Source: a bacterium
GTDB lineage: Bacteria > Actinomycetota > Acidimicrobiia > Acidimicrobiales > CATQHL01
Assembly: GCA_026713745.1 (NCBI GenBank)
Contig: JAPONU010000185.1
Coordinates: 1-22,323, forward strand
Direction of reading: 5' to 3'
Length of the DNA: 22,323 nt
Part shown: positions 13,923 to 22,270 of the stretch, one piece after another
Layout of the letters: each line of letters begins with the position of its first letter
Position numbering within the stretch: the stretch's first letter is position 1
The notes under the pieces: generated by a model
What the model was told of the DNA's origin: nothing
The model's input: the letters and a program-made list of their open reading frames with translations, nothing else
The model's database searches: none
Position numbers and translations under genes: made by a program

Positions 13923-15767
13923 TCAGTCGAGCGCCTCCAGCGCCGTCGTCGCGATCGAGGCCGCGTCGAGGCCGCAGGCCGCCAGGATCTCGTCGGGTTT
14001 GCCGTGGGGCAGGTAGGCGGTGGGGATCCCCAGGATTCGCAGGGCCGGCATCGCCTCGGGGCCGTCCATACCGCTCAGCGCCGTTGCGATACCGGCCCCG
14101 GCCCCGCCCTCGCGGATGCCGTCCTCGACGGTCACGACGAGTGCGTGCGACCGGGCGTCGCTCAGCATCGCCTCGTCCAGCGGGGCCACCACCCGCACGT
14201 CCCAAACCGAGGTGGAGACGCCGTGGCTCTCGAGGCGCTCGGCGGCCTCCTCGGCGGCCTCCAGCATCTTGCCCACCGCCAGCAGGCAGACCGTCTCGCC
14301 TGCGCGCACCTTGCGGCCGGCGAGTCCCCGGCCCACATCGTCCTCGGAGACCTGGCGGGCGGCGGTTTTGGGCCAGCGGATGGCGACGGGGCCGTCGGTC
14401 ATGTCCAGCGCCTGGGACAGCATGACCTCCAACTCCTGGTATGACGACGGGGCCATCACGCACATGCCCGGCACCTTCGTGAGCAGCGCCATGTCGAGAA
14501 TCCCGTGATGGGAGGGGCCATCGTCACCGGTGATGCCCGCCCGGTCGATGCAGAACACCACCGGTTGGCGGTGCAGGCCAACGTCGAGGTTCACCTGATC
14601 GAAGGCCCTCGTGAGGAACGTGGAGTAGATGGCCACGACCGGCCGTAGGCCGCCCATGGCCATGCCGGCCGCCGACGTCACGGCGTGCTGCTCGGCGATG
14701 CCCACGTCCACGAACCGATCGGCGAAGCGGTCCTTGAAGGTCAGCAGGCCGGTGGAGTCCGGCATGGCGGCGGTGATCGCCACGAGGTCCTGCCGCGACT
14801 CGGCCTCCTTCACGATGGCGTCGGAGAAGGCCTGGGTGTAGCTGCCGAGCTTGGTCCGGGAGGTGTCGTGCATGCGCTTGATGGGGTCGCGCTCGGCGGG
14901 GGCATAACCGCGGCCCTTGTCGGTCAGCACGTGGACGACGACCGGCCCCTTCAGCTCGGCGGCGTGGCGAAGGCTTCGCTCGAGATTCCGGATGTCGTGG
15001 CCGTCGAACGGCCCGGTGTAGCGGACGCCGAGGTCCGAGAAGAACGAGGGCGACTCCGAGAGTTCCCGCACGCCGGCCTTGACGGCGTCGACGACCCGGT
15101 CGACGTGCTCGCCCACCAGCGGGAGGTCCCCCAGGATCCGCTCGAGCCGCTCCTGATGCTGGACGAAGGCCGGGTTCACCGCCAAGCGGGCGAGCCGTTC
15201 GCTCAGCCGGGACACCGTGGGTGCGTACGAGCGGCCGTTGTCGTTGAAGATGATGACGACATCCAGGTTGGAGTGGCCCAGGTTGTTCAGGCCCTCGAAC
15301 GCCATGCCCCCCGTCATCGACCCGTCGCCGATGACCGCCACGACGCGACGCCGGGGCCCGCCGTGCTGTTCCTTCGACTGGTAGGCGAGCGCCAGTCCGT
15401 GCGCGTAGCTCAACGAGGTCGAGGCGTGGCTGTTCTCGACCCAATCGTGCTCGGATTCCTCTCGTGACGGGTAACCCGACATCCCTCCCGGCTTGCGCAG
15501 TTCCTCGAACAGGTGCGAGCGGCCGGTGACGATCTTGTGCACGTAGGCCTGGTGGCCGGTGTCCCAGAGGATCGCATCGGAGGGGGAGTTGAAGACGCGG
15601 TGGAGGGCGAGCGTCAATTCGACCGCCCCGAGGTTCGAGCCCAGATGGCCACCGTGGGTGGTGACCGCATCCACGATGAAGGCCCGGATCTCCTCGGCGA
15701 GCGTGTCGAGTTCGTCGTAGTCCATTTCCCGCAGGGATGCGGGCGTGATGACCCGATTCAGGAGCAT
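13923..15767 (-). CDS. dxs: 1-deoxy-D-xylulose-5-phosphate synthase
   Basis: A 614-residue thiamine-diphosphate enzyme that condenses pyruvate and glyceraldehyde 3-phosphate to DXP, the entry step of the MEP isoprenoid pathway. Length matches the family (about 620). The N-terminus has HGGHLGSNLGAVELTLALH (38-56) and DTGHQAYVHKIVTGR (69-83). The thiamine-diphosphate motif runs from GDGSMTGG (147-154) to the NDN at 175-177. The middle and C-terminal domains carry VGIAEQHAVTSAAGMA, DRAGITGDDGPSHHG and the transketolase C-domain. ATG at 15767 is preceded by GAGG seven bases upstream. A -10-like TAAGGT (15817-15812) overlaps the stop of the upstream PAP2 gene, hinting at an own promoter. Products would feed quinones, carotenoids and undecaprenyl phosphate. 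Confidence 0.97.
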   Translation of the reverse strand: MLLNRVITPASLREMDYDELDTLAEEIRAFIVDAVTTHGGHLGSNLGAVELTLALHRVFNSPSDAILWDTGHQAYVHKIVTGRSHLFEELRKPGGMSGYPSREESEHDWVENSHASTSLSYAHGLALAYQSKEQHGGPRRRVVAVIGDGSMTGGMAFEGLNNLGHSNLDVVIIFNDNGRSYAPTVSRLSERLARLAVNPAFVQHQERLERILGDLPLVGEHVDRVVDAVKAGVRELSESPSFFSDLGVRYTGPFDGHDIRNLERSLRHAAELKGPVVVHVLTDKGRGYAPAERDPIKRMHDTSRTKLGSYTQAFSDAIVKEAESRQDLVAITAAMPDSTGLLTFKDRFADRFVDVGIAEQHAVTSAAGMAMGGLRPVVAIYSTFLTRAFDQVNLDVGLHRQPVVFCIDRAGITGDDGPSHHGILDMALLTKVPGMCVMAPSSYQELEVMLSQALDMTDGPVAIRWPKTAARQVSEDDVGRGLAGRKVRAGETVCLLAVGKMLEAAEEAAERLESHGVSTSVWDVRVVAPLDEAMLSDARSHALVVTVEDGIREGGAGAGIATALSGMDGPEAMPALRILGIPTAYLPHGKPDEILAACGLDAASIATTALEALD

Positions 15768-15814
15768 TGTGGAGCCTCGATGGGATCGTCAGCAGGGGAC
15801 AATGTGTGGATACC

Positions 15815-16765
15815 TTAGTGAGAAGCGCCGTGCTGGGCGCCTGTGGTGACGATCTCGCCGGCGTCGGACCCGCGTTCGAGGCGTCGAGTCCGGCGCTGCT
15901 GGCTCCAGCGCACCAGGGGCGTTGCCCATGCCAGGGCCAGTAACACGCAGGCGGCGCCGGCCACAGCGTCGATCCAGTAGTGGTTGCCGGTGACGATGAC
16001 GGCGAACAGGGTCAGCAGCGGGTAGAGGTACAGGCACAGGCGTCCCCAGCCGCTGCGCACCTTGCCACGGAGCGCCAGAACGCACCAGAACGCCCACGCG
16101 AAGTGAATGCTTGGCATCGCCGCGTACTGGTTGGAGAGCTTCTGGAAGGTGCCGGAGTCGAACGACCACAGACCTTCGTAGTGGATCATCGTGTCGACGA
16201 AGCCGGCATCCGGAAGGCAGGCTCCGTACGGTCCGCATGCTCCGAGCAGCCGTGGGGGCATGAGCGGGAACAGCGCGAACCCCACGAGTCCGAGCCCGGT
16301 GCAAAGCAATCCGGTGGTCCGCCAGCGCCGGTAGGCCTCGGGGAACTTGAGGTACAGCCACATCATCGTGAAGAACGTCACCGAGAAGTGCAGGAGTCCG
16401 TAGAACACGTTCCACACCGAGATGAACGTGTCCCACCCCAGGAACCAGCCCTGCACGGTCGATTCGACGTAGAGGCCGAGTGCCCGCTCGAATTCGATAA
16501 CGAGTTCGGCGTTGTTCAGGGCATGGACCGGCCCCACTGCCGCGGACCCGAACTGGTTGCGAACGATGTTGTAGCCGGCGTAGAACAGGCCGATGAGGAG
16601 GATCTCCCGCCACCAGCGGATGCCCAGTTCCTGGCGCTTGGCGTGTTGCGGGCCGCTCGACTGACCGCCGAGGTCCCACAGCCGTCGGAGTACCGGCGAC
16701 TGCGTCCACCACCCCGTCCGGTCGTGGCTCTGACGACCGCGCGGCCGGGCGACTCCTGTGGTCAT
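15815..16765 (-). CDS. PAP2-superfamily integral membrane phosphatase/transferase (Aur1-like, PAP2_3 type)
   Basis: A 316-residue polytopic membrane protein. The predicted phosphatase core has PSIH at 218-221 (His221) and GNHYWID at 260-266 (His262, Asp266), the second and third conserved blocks of the PAP2 family. The hydrophobic segment ending FALFPLMPPRLL (163-174) is typical of the Aur1/Ipt1-like PAP2_3 branch, which acts on lipid phosphates or transfers inositol phosphate. The chemistry here is not determined. There are about six membrane segments and basic tails at both ends. ATG at 16765 follows GAGG by five bases, and that ribosome site lies at the end of the upstream UPF0104 gene, only seven bases away. 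The two are very likely co-transcribed, suggesting a joint lipid or glycolipid function. Confidence 0.85.
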   Translation of the reverse strand: MTTGVARPRGRQSHDRTGWWTQSPVLRRLWDLGGQSSGPQHAKRQELGIRWWREILLIGLFYAGYNIVRNQFGSAAVGPVHALNNAELVIEFERALGLYVESTVQGWFLGWDTFISVWNVFYGLLHFSVTFFTMMWLYLKFPEAYRRWRTTGLLCTGLGLVGFALFPLMPPRLLGACGPYGACLPDAGFVDTMIHYEGLWSFDSGTFQKLSNQYAAMPSIHFAWAFWCVLALRGKVRSGWGRLCLYLYPLLTLFAVIVTGNHYWIDAVAGAACVLLALAWATPLVRWSQQRRTRRLERGSDAGEIVTTGAQHGASH

Positions 16766-16772
16766 GGCGACC

Positions 16773-17843
16773 TCAGACGAGAGCCTCGGTGCGGTCCTCG
16801 TCGCTCTCCGGCGGGCTCGCCGGGATGCGGCGGCGACCGAACAGCCGGTTGCCGAGCAGCACCGCGGGCAGTCCGGGGAGGCTGCAGAGGAGGATCAGCA
16901 GCCCGATGAGAAGGCCGAGTGAGAATGCCTGCTCCTCCGGTGCCCCGATGGCGGTCAGGAAGAACACCAGCGAGGCCTCGCGCACTCCGAGGCCGCCGAT
17001 GCCCAGCGGCAGGACCTGCAGCATCAGGACGGCAGGGAAGAAGGCCAGGAGAGCGGTGAAGCCCACCTCGTCGATGCCCATCGCCTCGGTCGCGCATCCC
17101 ACAGCCAGCAGCACCGACAATTGGTAGACCACCGAGGCAGCCAGTAGCCGGACCGCGGCGCGCGGCTGCGCCCTCAGCGCATCGAGGGCGAGGTGCATGG
17201 CGTTGATGTAGCGGGCGACGCCGGTGCGTCCCGCGAGCCAGCGGCCGGTGGCATTGTGGCCGACCACGTACAGCAGGGCGCCGAAGGTGCCGAGGGTTAC
17301 GCATGCCAGCGTGATCGCAGTGGCCGAGGTAGCGCCCAGCCGGCCCAGAGGTGGGTTGAGAGCCAGGCCGACGAAGGTGAACATCGGCAGCACCAGCCAC
17401 CCGGAGAGCCGCTCGAAGATCACCGAGGCAAACGCCGCCGGGTGTTTGCCGGTGTCGCTGCCGAGCCGGGTGACACGCAACACGTCGCCGCCGATGGTCG
17501 TCGGCATCACGTTCGACACGAATTGCCCGGCGATGAAGTGGGACAGAACCCCGCGCAGGGGCACGTCGAGGCGCAGCGCTTCGGTGACCTGCCTCCAGCG
17601 GAGGGCGCCGAGCACCAGCGACAGGGCCATGAGAGCGAACGCTCCGAACAACCAGAAGGGCGTCCAGCGGTTCCAGTCCGGGAGCAGCTTGGAGGCGTCA
17701 AGATTCGGACCCTGGACGATGAGGAACGTCAACAGCCCGCCGCTGATGCCCGCACGGAGGGCGTAGACGGTCCAGGTGCGCTTGCGGTCCATGGGTTCCT
17801 TGAAGGGGGATCGGGTTGCGCCGACGTCCGGCTGGCTCGACAT
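16773..17843 (-). CDS. Lysylphosphatidylglycerol synthase TM-region (UPF0104/AglD-like) membrane protein
   Basis: A 356-residue polytopic protein matching the LPG_synthase_TM (PF03706) family: WTVYALRAGISGGLLTFLI near the start, SHFIAGQFVSNVMPTTIGGDVLRVTRL in the middle, FERLSGWLVLPMF, and LQVLPLGIGGLGVREASLVFFL toward the C-terminus, with about eight hydrophobic stretches. It lacks the soluble aminoacyl-transferase domain of full MprF, so lysine transfer is not expected; stand-alone members are viewed as lipid-linked flippases or glycolipid factors. I start it at ATG 17843; ATG 17792 has the better ribosome site (AAGGA) and would shorten it by 17 residues, and the TTG at 17909 has none. It is followed after seven bases by the PAP2 gene. 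Confidence 0.85.
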   Translation of the reverse strand: MSSQPDVGATRSPFKEPMDRKRTWTVYALRAGISGGLLTFLIVQGPNLDASKLLPDWNRWTPFWLFGAFALMALSLVLGALRWRQVTEALRLDVPLRGVLSHFIAGQFVSNVMPTTIGGDVLRVTRLGSDTGKHPAAFASVIFERLSGWLVLPMFTFVGLALNPPLGRLGATSATAITLACVTLGTFGALLYVVGHNATGRWLAGRTGVARYINAMHLALDALRAQPRAAVRLLAASVVYQLSVLLAVGCATEAMGIDEVGFTALLAFFPAVLMLQVLPLGIGGLGVREASLVFFLTAIGAPEEQAFSLGLLIGLLILLCSLPGLPAVLLGNRLFGRRRIPASPPESDEDRTEALV

Positions 17844-17908
17844 CGCGTCGCCGCTATTCGGTGAGGGCCGCGTCCGGCGTCGGCCCGGAGTGCCGGTCGG
17901 TGCCCGCA

Positions 17909-17914
17909 AGGTTA
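17909..17914 (-). promoter_or_regulatory. Candidate -10 element of the UPF0104-PAP2 operon
   Basis: Minus-strand TAACCT (17914 to 17909) would place transcription start near 17902, about 60 bases before the chosen ATG. No clear -35. Confidence 0.3.
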
Positions 17915-18022
17915 CTCGTGCGTGCCGGTGCTGTGTCCGACAGCGACCGGGAGGTGAACTCTGTGAGGCGGCGGGAGGGCGCGGCTCCTGGCGGAACTGC
18001 AGCCGGCACCGGCGGTGACGGG

Positions 18023-18448
18023 TTACTGCGCCGGCGGCACACGCTCTTCGAACCGCCGGCGATCGACGACGATCCGCACGATGCGCCCACTTCCCACCAG
18101 GTCACCGGCCTCGTCGCGCGCCTCCACGCTGAAGGTGAGACGGCGCCCCTCGACGCGCTCGAGGCGCGCCGCGGCGAACACCGGCCGGCCCACCGGGACG
18201 GGCCGCACGTGGTCGTAGTGGACCCGCATGCTCACGCTCGTGGAGCCGCCCGGCAGGCTGCCCGCGAGGGCGTCGACGGTGGCCGCCTCGCTGAGGGCGA
18301 GGAGAATCGGGGTGGCGAGGATCCGCAGGTCGCTCGAGCCGACGGATGCACCGGTGTCGGCCTCTCCGACCGTCCGTCGGGCGCTGCCGCGGGCACCTGG
18401 TTCGAGAACCACGTCCGCCACCCTACGGGCCCCGGTCGGGGCGGTCAC
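18023..18448 (-). CDS. FlK-like hot-dog fold acyl-CoA thioesterase
   Basis: A 141-residue single hot-dog domain. It resembles fluoroacetyl-CoA thioesterase FlK in layout: ADTGASVGSSDLRILATPILLALSEAAT (30-57), SVSMRVHYDHVRPVPVG (71-87), and a beta-rich end GRRLTFSVEARDEAGDLVGSG. The FlK catalytic triad Thr42/Glu50/His76 corresponds to Thr46, Glu54 and His80 here, with identical spacing. The family usually acts as general short-chain acyl-CoA thioesterases; fluoroacetate resistance should not be assumed. The GTG at 18448 has no ribosome site, and the GTG at 18412, with AGGG eight bases before it, may be the true start, still leaving the fold intact. It is divergent from tldD. It might join the UPF0104 transcript downstream, though 179 bases separate them. 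Confidence 0.8.
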   Translation of the reverse strand: MTAPTGARRVADVVLEPGARGSARRTVGEADTGASVGSSDLRILATPILLALSEAATVDALAGSLPGGSTSVSMRVHYDHVRPVPVGRPVFAAARLERVEGRRLTFSVEARDEAGDLVGSGRIVRIVVDRRRFEERVPPAQ

Positions 18449-18523
18449 GTCCGTGCCGAGGTGCGGGCGAGGGGCGGGCGAGCCGGCGCTCGGAGCCGGA
18501 CCAGGTTCGGGATCGGCGATTGG

Positions 18524-18529
18524 TACCCT
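18524..18529 (+). promoter_or_regulatory. Candidate -10 element of the tldD-tldE transcript
   Basis: TACCCT would start transcription near 18536, giving a leader of about 54 bases that contains the AAGGAGG ribosome site of tldD. No convincing -35 was seen. Confidence 0.35.
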
Positions 18530-18589
18530 GGAAGTCGCCCGAGCCGCGACTTCTCGACCCAGCGGCCCGTGGCGGCGAAGGAGGCAGCG

Positions 18590-19996
18590 ATGTCAAGTGC
18601 CATGCCGGATGCGGAAGTCCTCGATGCCACCCTGCACGCGGCGCTGCGCACCGGCGGTGACTTCGCCGAGGTCTTCATCGAGGACCGGCGCAACTGCCGC
18701 GCCGGTTTCGACGACGGCAGGATCGAGGAACTGGTCTCGGGCCGGTCGAGGGGTGCGGGCATCCGAGTGCGCGCGGGGGCGTCCGTCGGCTTCGCCCACA
18801 CCACCGAACTCTCACCCGCCGGCCTGCGCGAGGCCGCAAGGGTCGCCGCGGCCGCGGCCCGCGCTGGGGGTGTGCAGCAGCCGGGGAGGCCGCTGAACCG
18901 CCAGGACGCCCCGGCACCCAACGAGGTGGCCGCCGCTCCCGACACCGTGGCGAAGGCCCGCAAGGTGGACTTGCTGCGCACTGCCGAGGAGGCCGCCCGT
19001 GCCGAGGGATCTGCCATCTTCCAGGTGGCTTGCACCTACGGCGACAGCCGGCGGCGGATTCTTGTGGCCAACAGCGACGGTCTGATGTCCGCCGACGAGC
19101 AGGTGAAAACCTTCTTCTCCGTGTCCGTGGACGCGGCGGGCGACGCCGGCAAGCAGAACGGCCGGGAGACGCGCGGGCACACCGTGGGCTTCGAACTCTT
19201 CGACACCGTCGATGTGGCCGACCTGGCGCGGACCGCAGCCCGGCGGGCGCTGCGCAAGCTCGAGGCAGTGCCCGCTCCCAGCGGGACCATGCCGGTCGTC
19301 ATCGGGGCCGGAGGAGGTGGCGTGCTGTTCCACGAGGCCTGCGGGCACGGACTGGAGGCCGACCACATCCACAAGGACGTGTCGGTCTTCGCCGGGCGGA
19401 TCGGTGAGCAGGTGGCGAACCCCATGGTCACCCTCATCGACGACGGCACGATGCCCGGCGAGTGGGGCTGCTACGCCATCGACGACGAGGGTCGCCCGGC
19501 GCAGCGCAACGTGCTGATCGCCGACGGCGTGCTCGTGGATTACATGTGGGACCGGCTGCGAGCCGACCGCGAGGGGCGGGACGCGTCGTCGGGCAACGGG
19601 CGCCGCCAGAGTTACCAGCACCTACCGATGGTGCGCATGACCAACACCTACATCGCCAACGGCAACAGCGAGCCCGACGACATCGTGGCCGACACCCCCA
19701 ACGGCGTCTACGTGGCGCACCTCGGCGGGGGCCAGGTGAACACCGCCACCGGCGACTTCGTGTTCGGCATGACCGAGGCCTACCTCATCGAGGACGGGCG
19801 CCTCACCGCCCCCATCCGCGAGGGCAACCTCATCGGCAACGGCCCCGACGTGCTGATGCTCATCGACGCTCTCGGCAACGACTTCGCCATGGGGTCGCCA
19901 GGCATGTGCGGCAAGGATGGTCAGGGGGTTCCCGTGGGGGACGGAACCCCGACGCTGCGGGTCCAGCGCCTCACCGTCGGTGGCACCGCTGCCTGA
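18590..19996 (+). CDS. tldD: TldD metalloprotease subunit
   Basis: A 468-residue zinc peptidase subunit of the TldD/TldE complex, which degrades unfolded short peptides and in some bacteria matures modified peptides such as microcin B17. The zinc motif HEACGH gives ligands His248 and His253 with catalytic Glu249, and GMCGKDGQG near the C-terminus gives the third ligand Cys440. It also shows the family segments FAEVFIEDRR (25-34), VGFAHTTELS (66-75) and AHLGGGQVNTATGDFVFGMTEAYLIEDG. An ideal ribosome site, AAGGAGG, precedes the ATG at 18590, so the longer open frame upstream is not used. The partner tldE follows within about 40 bases. No precursor peptide gene is visible nearby, so a housekeeping peptide-degradation role is the default reading. 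Confidence 0.95.
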   Translation: MSSAMPDAEVLDATLHAALRTGGDFAEVFIEDRRNCRAGFDDGRIEELVSGRSRGAGIRVRAGASVGFAHTTELSPAGLREAARVAAAAARAGGVQQPGRPLNRQDAPAPNEVAAAPDTVAKARKVDLLRTAEEAARAEGSAIFQVACTYGDSRRRILVANSDGLMSADEQVKTFFSVSVDAAGDAGKQNGRETRGHTVGFELFDTVDVADLARTAARRALRKLEAVPAPSGTMPVVIGAGGGGVLFHEACGHGLEADHIHKDVSVFAGRIGEQVANPMVTLIDDGTMPGEWGCYAIDDEGRPAQRNVLIADGVLVDYMWDRLRADREGRDASSGNGRRQSYQHLPMVRMTNTYIANGNSEPDDIVADTPNGVYVAHLGGGQVNTATGDFVFGMTEAYLIEDGRLTAPIREGNLIGNGPDVLMLIDALGNDFAMGSPGMCGKDGQGVPVGDGTPTLRVQRLTVGGTAA

Positions 19997-20033
19997 GCCG
20001 GCCGACCGCGCCGCGCGGAATCGGGGCGTCGCC

Positions 20034-21395
20034 TTGCACGATGACGACCTGACAGGCGAGACGCTTGCCGCGCTCGGCGAGCGTGTGGTGGCCCAGGCGC
20101 GGCCCGGCGAGCAGATCGAGGTCGTGGCGGTGCGGTCGGTGGAGACCGACGTTCGCGCCTGGCAGGGCGAGGTGGAGTCGTTCGCCTACGCGACCGCGGA
20201 CGGCGTGGGCATCAGGGTGGTGATCGACGAGAGGCAGGGATTCGCTCACGCCGGCAGCCATGACGAGGCGGTCGTGGCCGAGACGCTGAAGGAGGCCCGC
20301 GACAACGCCGCCTTCGGAAGCCCGGACGAGTTCCTCGGCGTTGCCGTGCCCGACGGCGTGACCGCTCCCGACCTGGACCTCTGGTGCGCGGAACTAGCCG
20401 CTGTTGCACCGGAGACGAAGATCGATCTGGCCCTTGAACTGGAGCGGGCGGTGCTGGCGGGCGACCGGCGGATCAGCAGCGTGGAGTCTGCAGACTACGC
20501 CGACTCACTGTCCCTGGGGGCGGTCGTCACGACCAGTGGTATCCGCTCGATCGAACGGAGTTCCGGCTGCCACCTCGCGGTCTTCTCGATCGCGGCGGAG
20601 GGCGAGGATACCCAGACCGGATTCGGCTTCAGCGTGGGTCGCAGCCTCGACGCACTTGACGTTCAGCAGGCGGCCACCGAAGCCACCGAGCGGGCCGTGC
20701 GGCTACTCGGCGCCCGCAAGCCGGCCACGATGCGCACCACCGTCGTCTTCGACCCCTGGGTCACGGCGCAGTTCCTGGGACTCGTCGGCGCCACGCTGTC
20801 TGGGGAGGCCGCAGTGACGAACCGCTCGCTGTTCGCCGGCCGGCTCGGCGAGCCGGTGACGTCATCAGTGCTGTCCCTGACCGACGACCCCACCGATCCC
20901 GCCGCCTTCGGCGCCGGTGCCTGTGACGGCGAGGGACTGGCCACCCGCCGCAACGAGTTGATAACGGCGGGCGTTCTGCAGCGGTTCCTGCACAACAGTT
21001 ACACGGGCCGTCGCTTCGGCGCGGCCTCCACCGGCTCGGCGGTGCGGGGTTACTCCTCGGTCCCCGGCGTGGGTGCCATGGCGCTGGTGGCGACCCCGGG
21101 CGACCGCAACGCCGCCGATCTCGTCGGCGGCATAGCCGACGGCGTCCTGGTGCAGGAGGTGAGCGGCCTGCACTCGGGCGTCAACCTGGTCAGCGGTGAC
21201 TTCTCCACGGGCGCCGAGGGGCTGCGCATCCGGAACGGCGAGTTGGCCGAGCCCATCCGGGAGTTCACGGTGGCCTCGACGCTGCAGCGCATGCTGCTCG
21301 ACGTGGTGGCCGTGGGCAACGATCTCACGCGGCTGCCGATGACGGCTGCGGGGGTCACTCTCGTGGTCGCCGACGTGACGGTGTCGGGGGAGTGA
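20034..21395 (+). CDS. tldE: TldE/PmbA, non-catalytic partner of TldD
   Basis: A protein of about 453 residues homologous to TldD in overall layout: VRSVETDVRAWQGEVESFAYATADGVGIRVVIDERQGFAHAGS near the start and LVSGDFSTGAEGLRIRNGELAEPIREFTVAST at the end. It has no HExxxH zinc motif, as expected for TldE, which builds the hetero-oligomeric chamber with TldD. The start is uncertain: TTG at 20034 (MHDDDLTGE) has only a weak GGGG before it, and a GTG at 19980 would overlap tldD but has no ribosome site and gives an unconserved Pro-rich extension. I prefer 20034. Close spacing with tldD implies co-transcription and 1:1 supply. It is followed 35 bases later by uppP on the same strand. Confidence 0.92.
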   Translation: MHDDDLTGETLAALGERVVAQARPGEQIEVVAVRSVETDVRAWQGEVESFAYATADGVGIRVVIDERQGFAHAGSHDEAVVAETLKEARDNAAFGSPDEFLGVAVPDGVTAPDLDLWCAELAAVAPETKIDLALELERAVLAGDRRISSVESADYADSLSLGAVVTTSGIRSIERSSGCHLAVFSIAAEGEDTQTGFGFSVGRSLDALDVQQAATEATERAVRLLGARKPATMRTTVVFDPWVTAQFLGLVGATLSGEAAVTNRSLFAGRLGEPVTSSVLSLTDDPTDPAAFGAGACDGEGLATRRNELITAGVLQRFLHNSYTGRRFGAASTGSAVRGYSSVPGVGAMALVATPGDRNAADLVGGIADGVLVQEVSGLHSGVNLVSGDFSTGAEGLRIRNGELAEPIREFTVASTLQRMLLDVVAVGNDLTRLPMTAAGVTLVVADVTVSGE

Positions 21396-21430
21396 GCGCC
21401 CCTCCGGGTTGACCCGCAGGCGGGCGAGCG

Positions 21431-22270
21431 ATGTCGATTCTCGAAGCCATCGTCTTGGGCATCCTCCAGGGGCTGACCGAGTTCCTGCCGATTTCCTCCA
21501 GCGGCCACCTGCAACTCGTCACGTGGCTGGCCGGATGGGAGCCGTTCGCGGGCGACGCGAGCCTGTGGACCGCATTCGAGGTGGCGCTGCACGTCGGCAC
21601 CCTGGCCGGCGTGCTGGCCCACTTCGGCCGGGAGGTCGTCGGGCTCGTGGCGGCGGGCGCCCGCCAGGCAGTCGGCGGGCGGAGCCCCGAGGGCCGGCGG
21701 GGCTGGCTCCTCGTGCTGGCGACGGTGCCCGCGGCGATCGTGGGGGTCACCGCCGGGGCTGCGCTGGAACGCAACGAGCGGGTCTGGGTGACTGCCTGCA
21801 CGCTGGTGGTGTTCGGCGTCTGGCTGTGGTGGGCGGACCGCAGGGGCCCGAGCCGGCCGGACGAAACCCTCGACGGGAGCGACGCCCTCAGTCTGGGCGT
21901 GGCGCAGGCGCTGGCACTCGTCCCCGGTGTGTCCCGGTCGGGCGCCATCATGACCGCCGCGCGCCTCCGGGGAATGTCGCGCCCCGAGGCGGCGCGGGTC
22001 GCCATGTTGATGAGCGTGCCGGTCATCGCCGGGGCGGCGGCGTACAAGCTGATCGACCTCGGCGGGTGGTCGGGGATCCCTGCTGATGCCCAGGCGGCTT
22101 TCGTCTGGGGACCCGTGGCGGCCGCGCTCTCGGGCTGGGCGGCGGTCTCGCTCCTGCTGGCGCTGGTCCGCCGGGTGGACTTTGCCCCCTTCGCCCTGTA
22201 CCGGGCAGCTCTGGGCATCTCGATCCTCGTCCTGGTCGCGATGTCGTTCCGCAACACGCCCTGGATCTGA
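21431..22270 (+). CDS. uppP: Undecaprenyl-diphosphate phosphatase
   Basis: A 279-residue polytopic membrane enzyme that removes one phosphate from undecaprenyl diphosphate, recycling the lipid carrier for peptidoglycan and other wall polymers; it is also the BacA bacitracin-resistance protein. Both hallmark blocks are present: ILQGLTEFLPISSSGHL (11-27) with the essential Glu17 and His26, and LVPGVSRSGAIMTAARLRGMSR (163-184) with Arg169. About eight membrane segments fit the family, whose usual length is about 270. The ATG at 21431 starts right at the conserved N-terminus; a weak GGCGAG precedes it. It lies 35 bases after tldE, and could be read from the same transcript. Confidence 0.95.
   Translation: MSILEAIVLGILQGLTEFLPISSSGHLQLVTWLAGWEPFAGDASLWTAFEVALHVGTLAGVLAHFGREVVGLVAAGARQAVGGRSPEGRRGWLLVLATVPAAIVGVTAGAALERNERVWVTACTLVVFGVWLWWADRRGPSRPDETLDGSDALSLGVAQALALVPGVSRSGAIMTAARLRGMSRPEAARVAMLMSVPVIAGAAAYKLIDLGGWSGIPADAQAAFVWGPVAAALSGWAAVSLLLALVRRVDFAPFALYRAALGISILVLVAMSFRNTPWI

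Noticed and set aside
14685..15467. 260-codon plus-strand frame opposite dxs
   Set aside because: Shadow of dxs; its translation has no family features, while the minus strand gives a full-length DXS.
17844..18022. Possible small gene between the UPF0104 and thioesterase genes
   Set aside because: No short frame with a ribosome site and plausible composition was found; it is best read as promoter and spacer.
17816..18589. 258-residue N-terminal extension of TldD in frame
   Set aside because: The ideal AAGGAGG site and ATG at 18590 coincide with the family's normal N-terminus, and the extension overlaps the FlK-like gene on the other strand and has shadow-like composition.
18449..18589. RiPP precursor peptide beside tldD
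   Set aside because: The 141-base divergent gap shows a promoter-like TACCCT and the tldD ribosome site but no leader/core peptide pattern.
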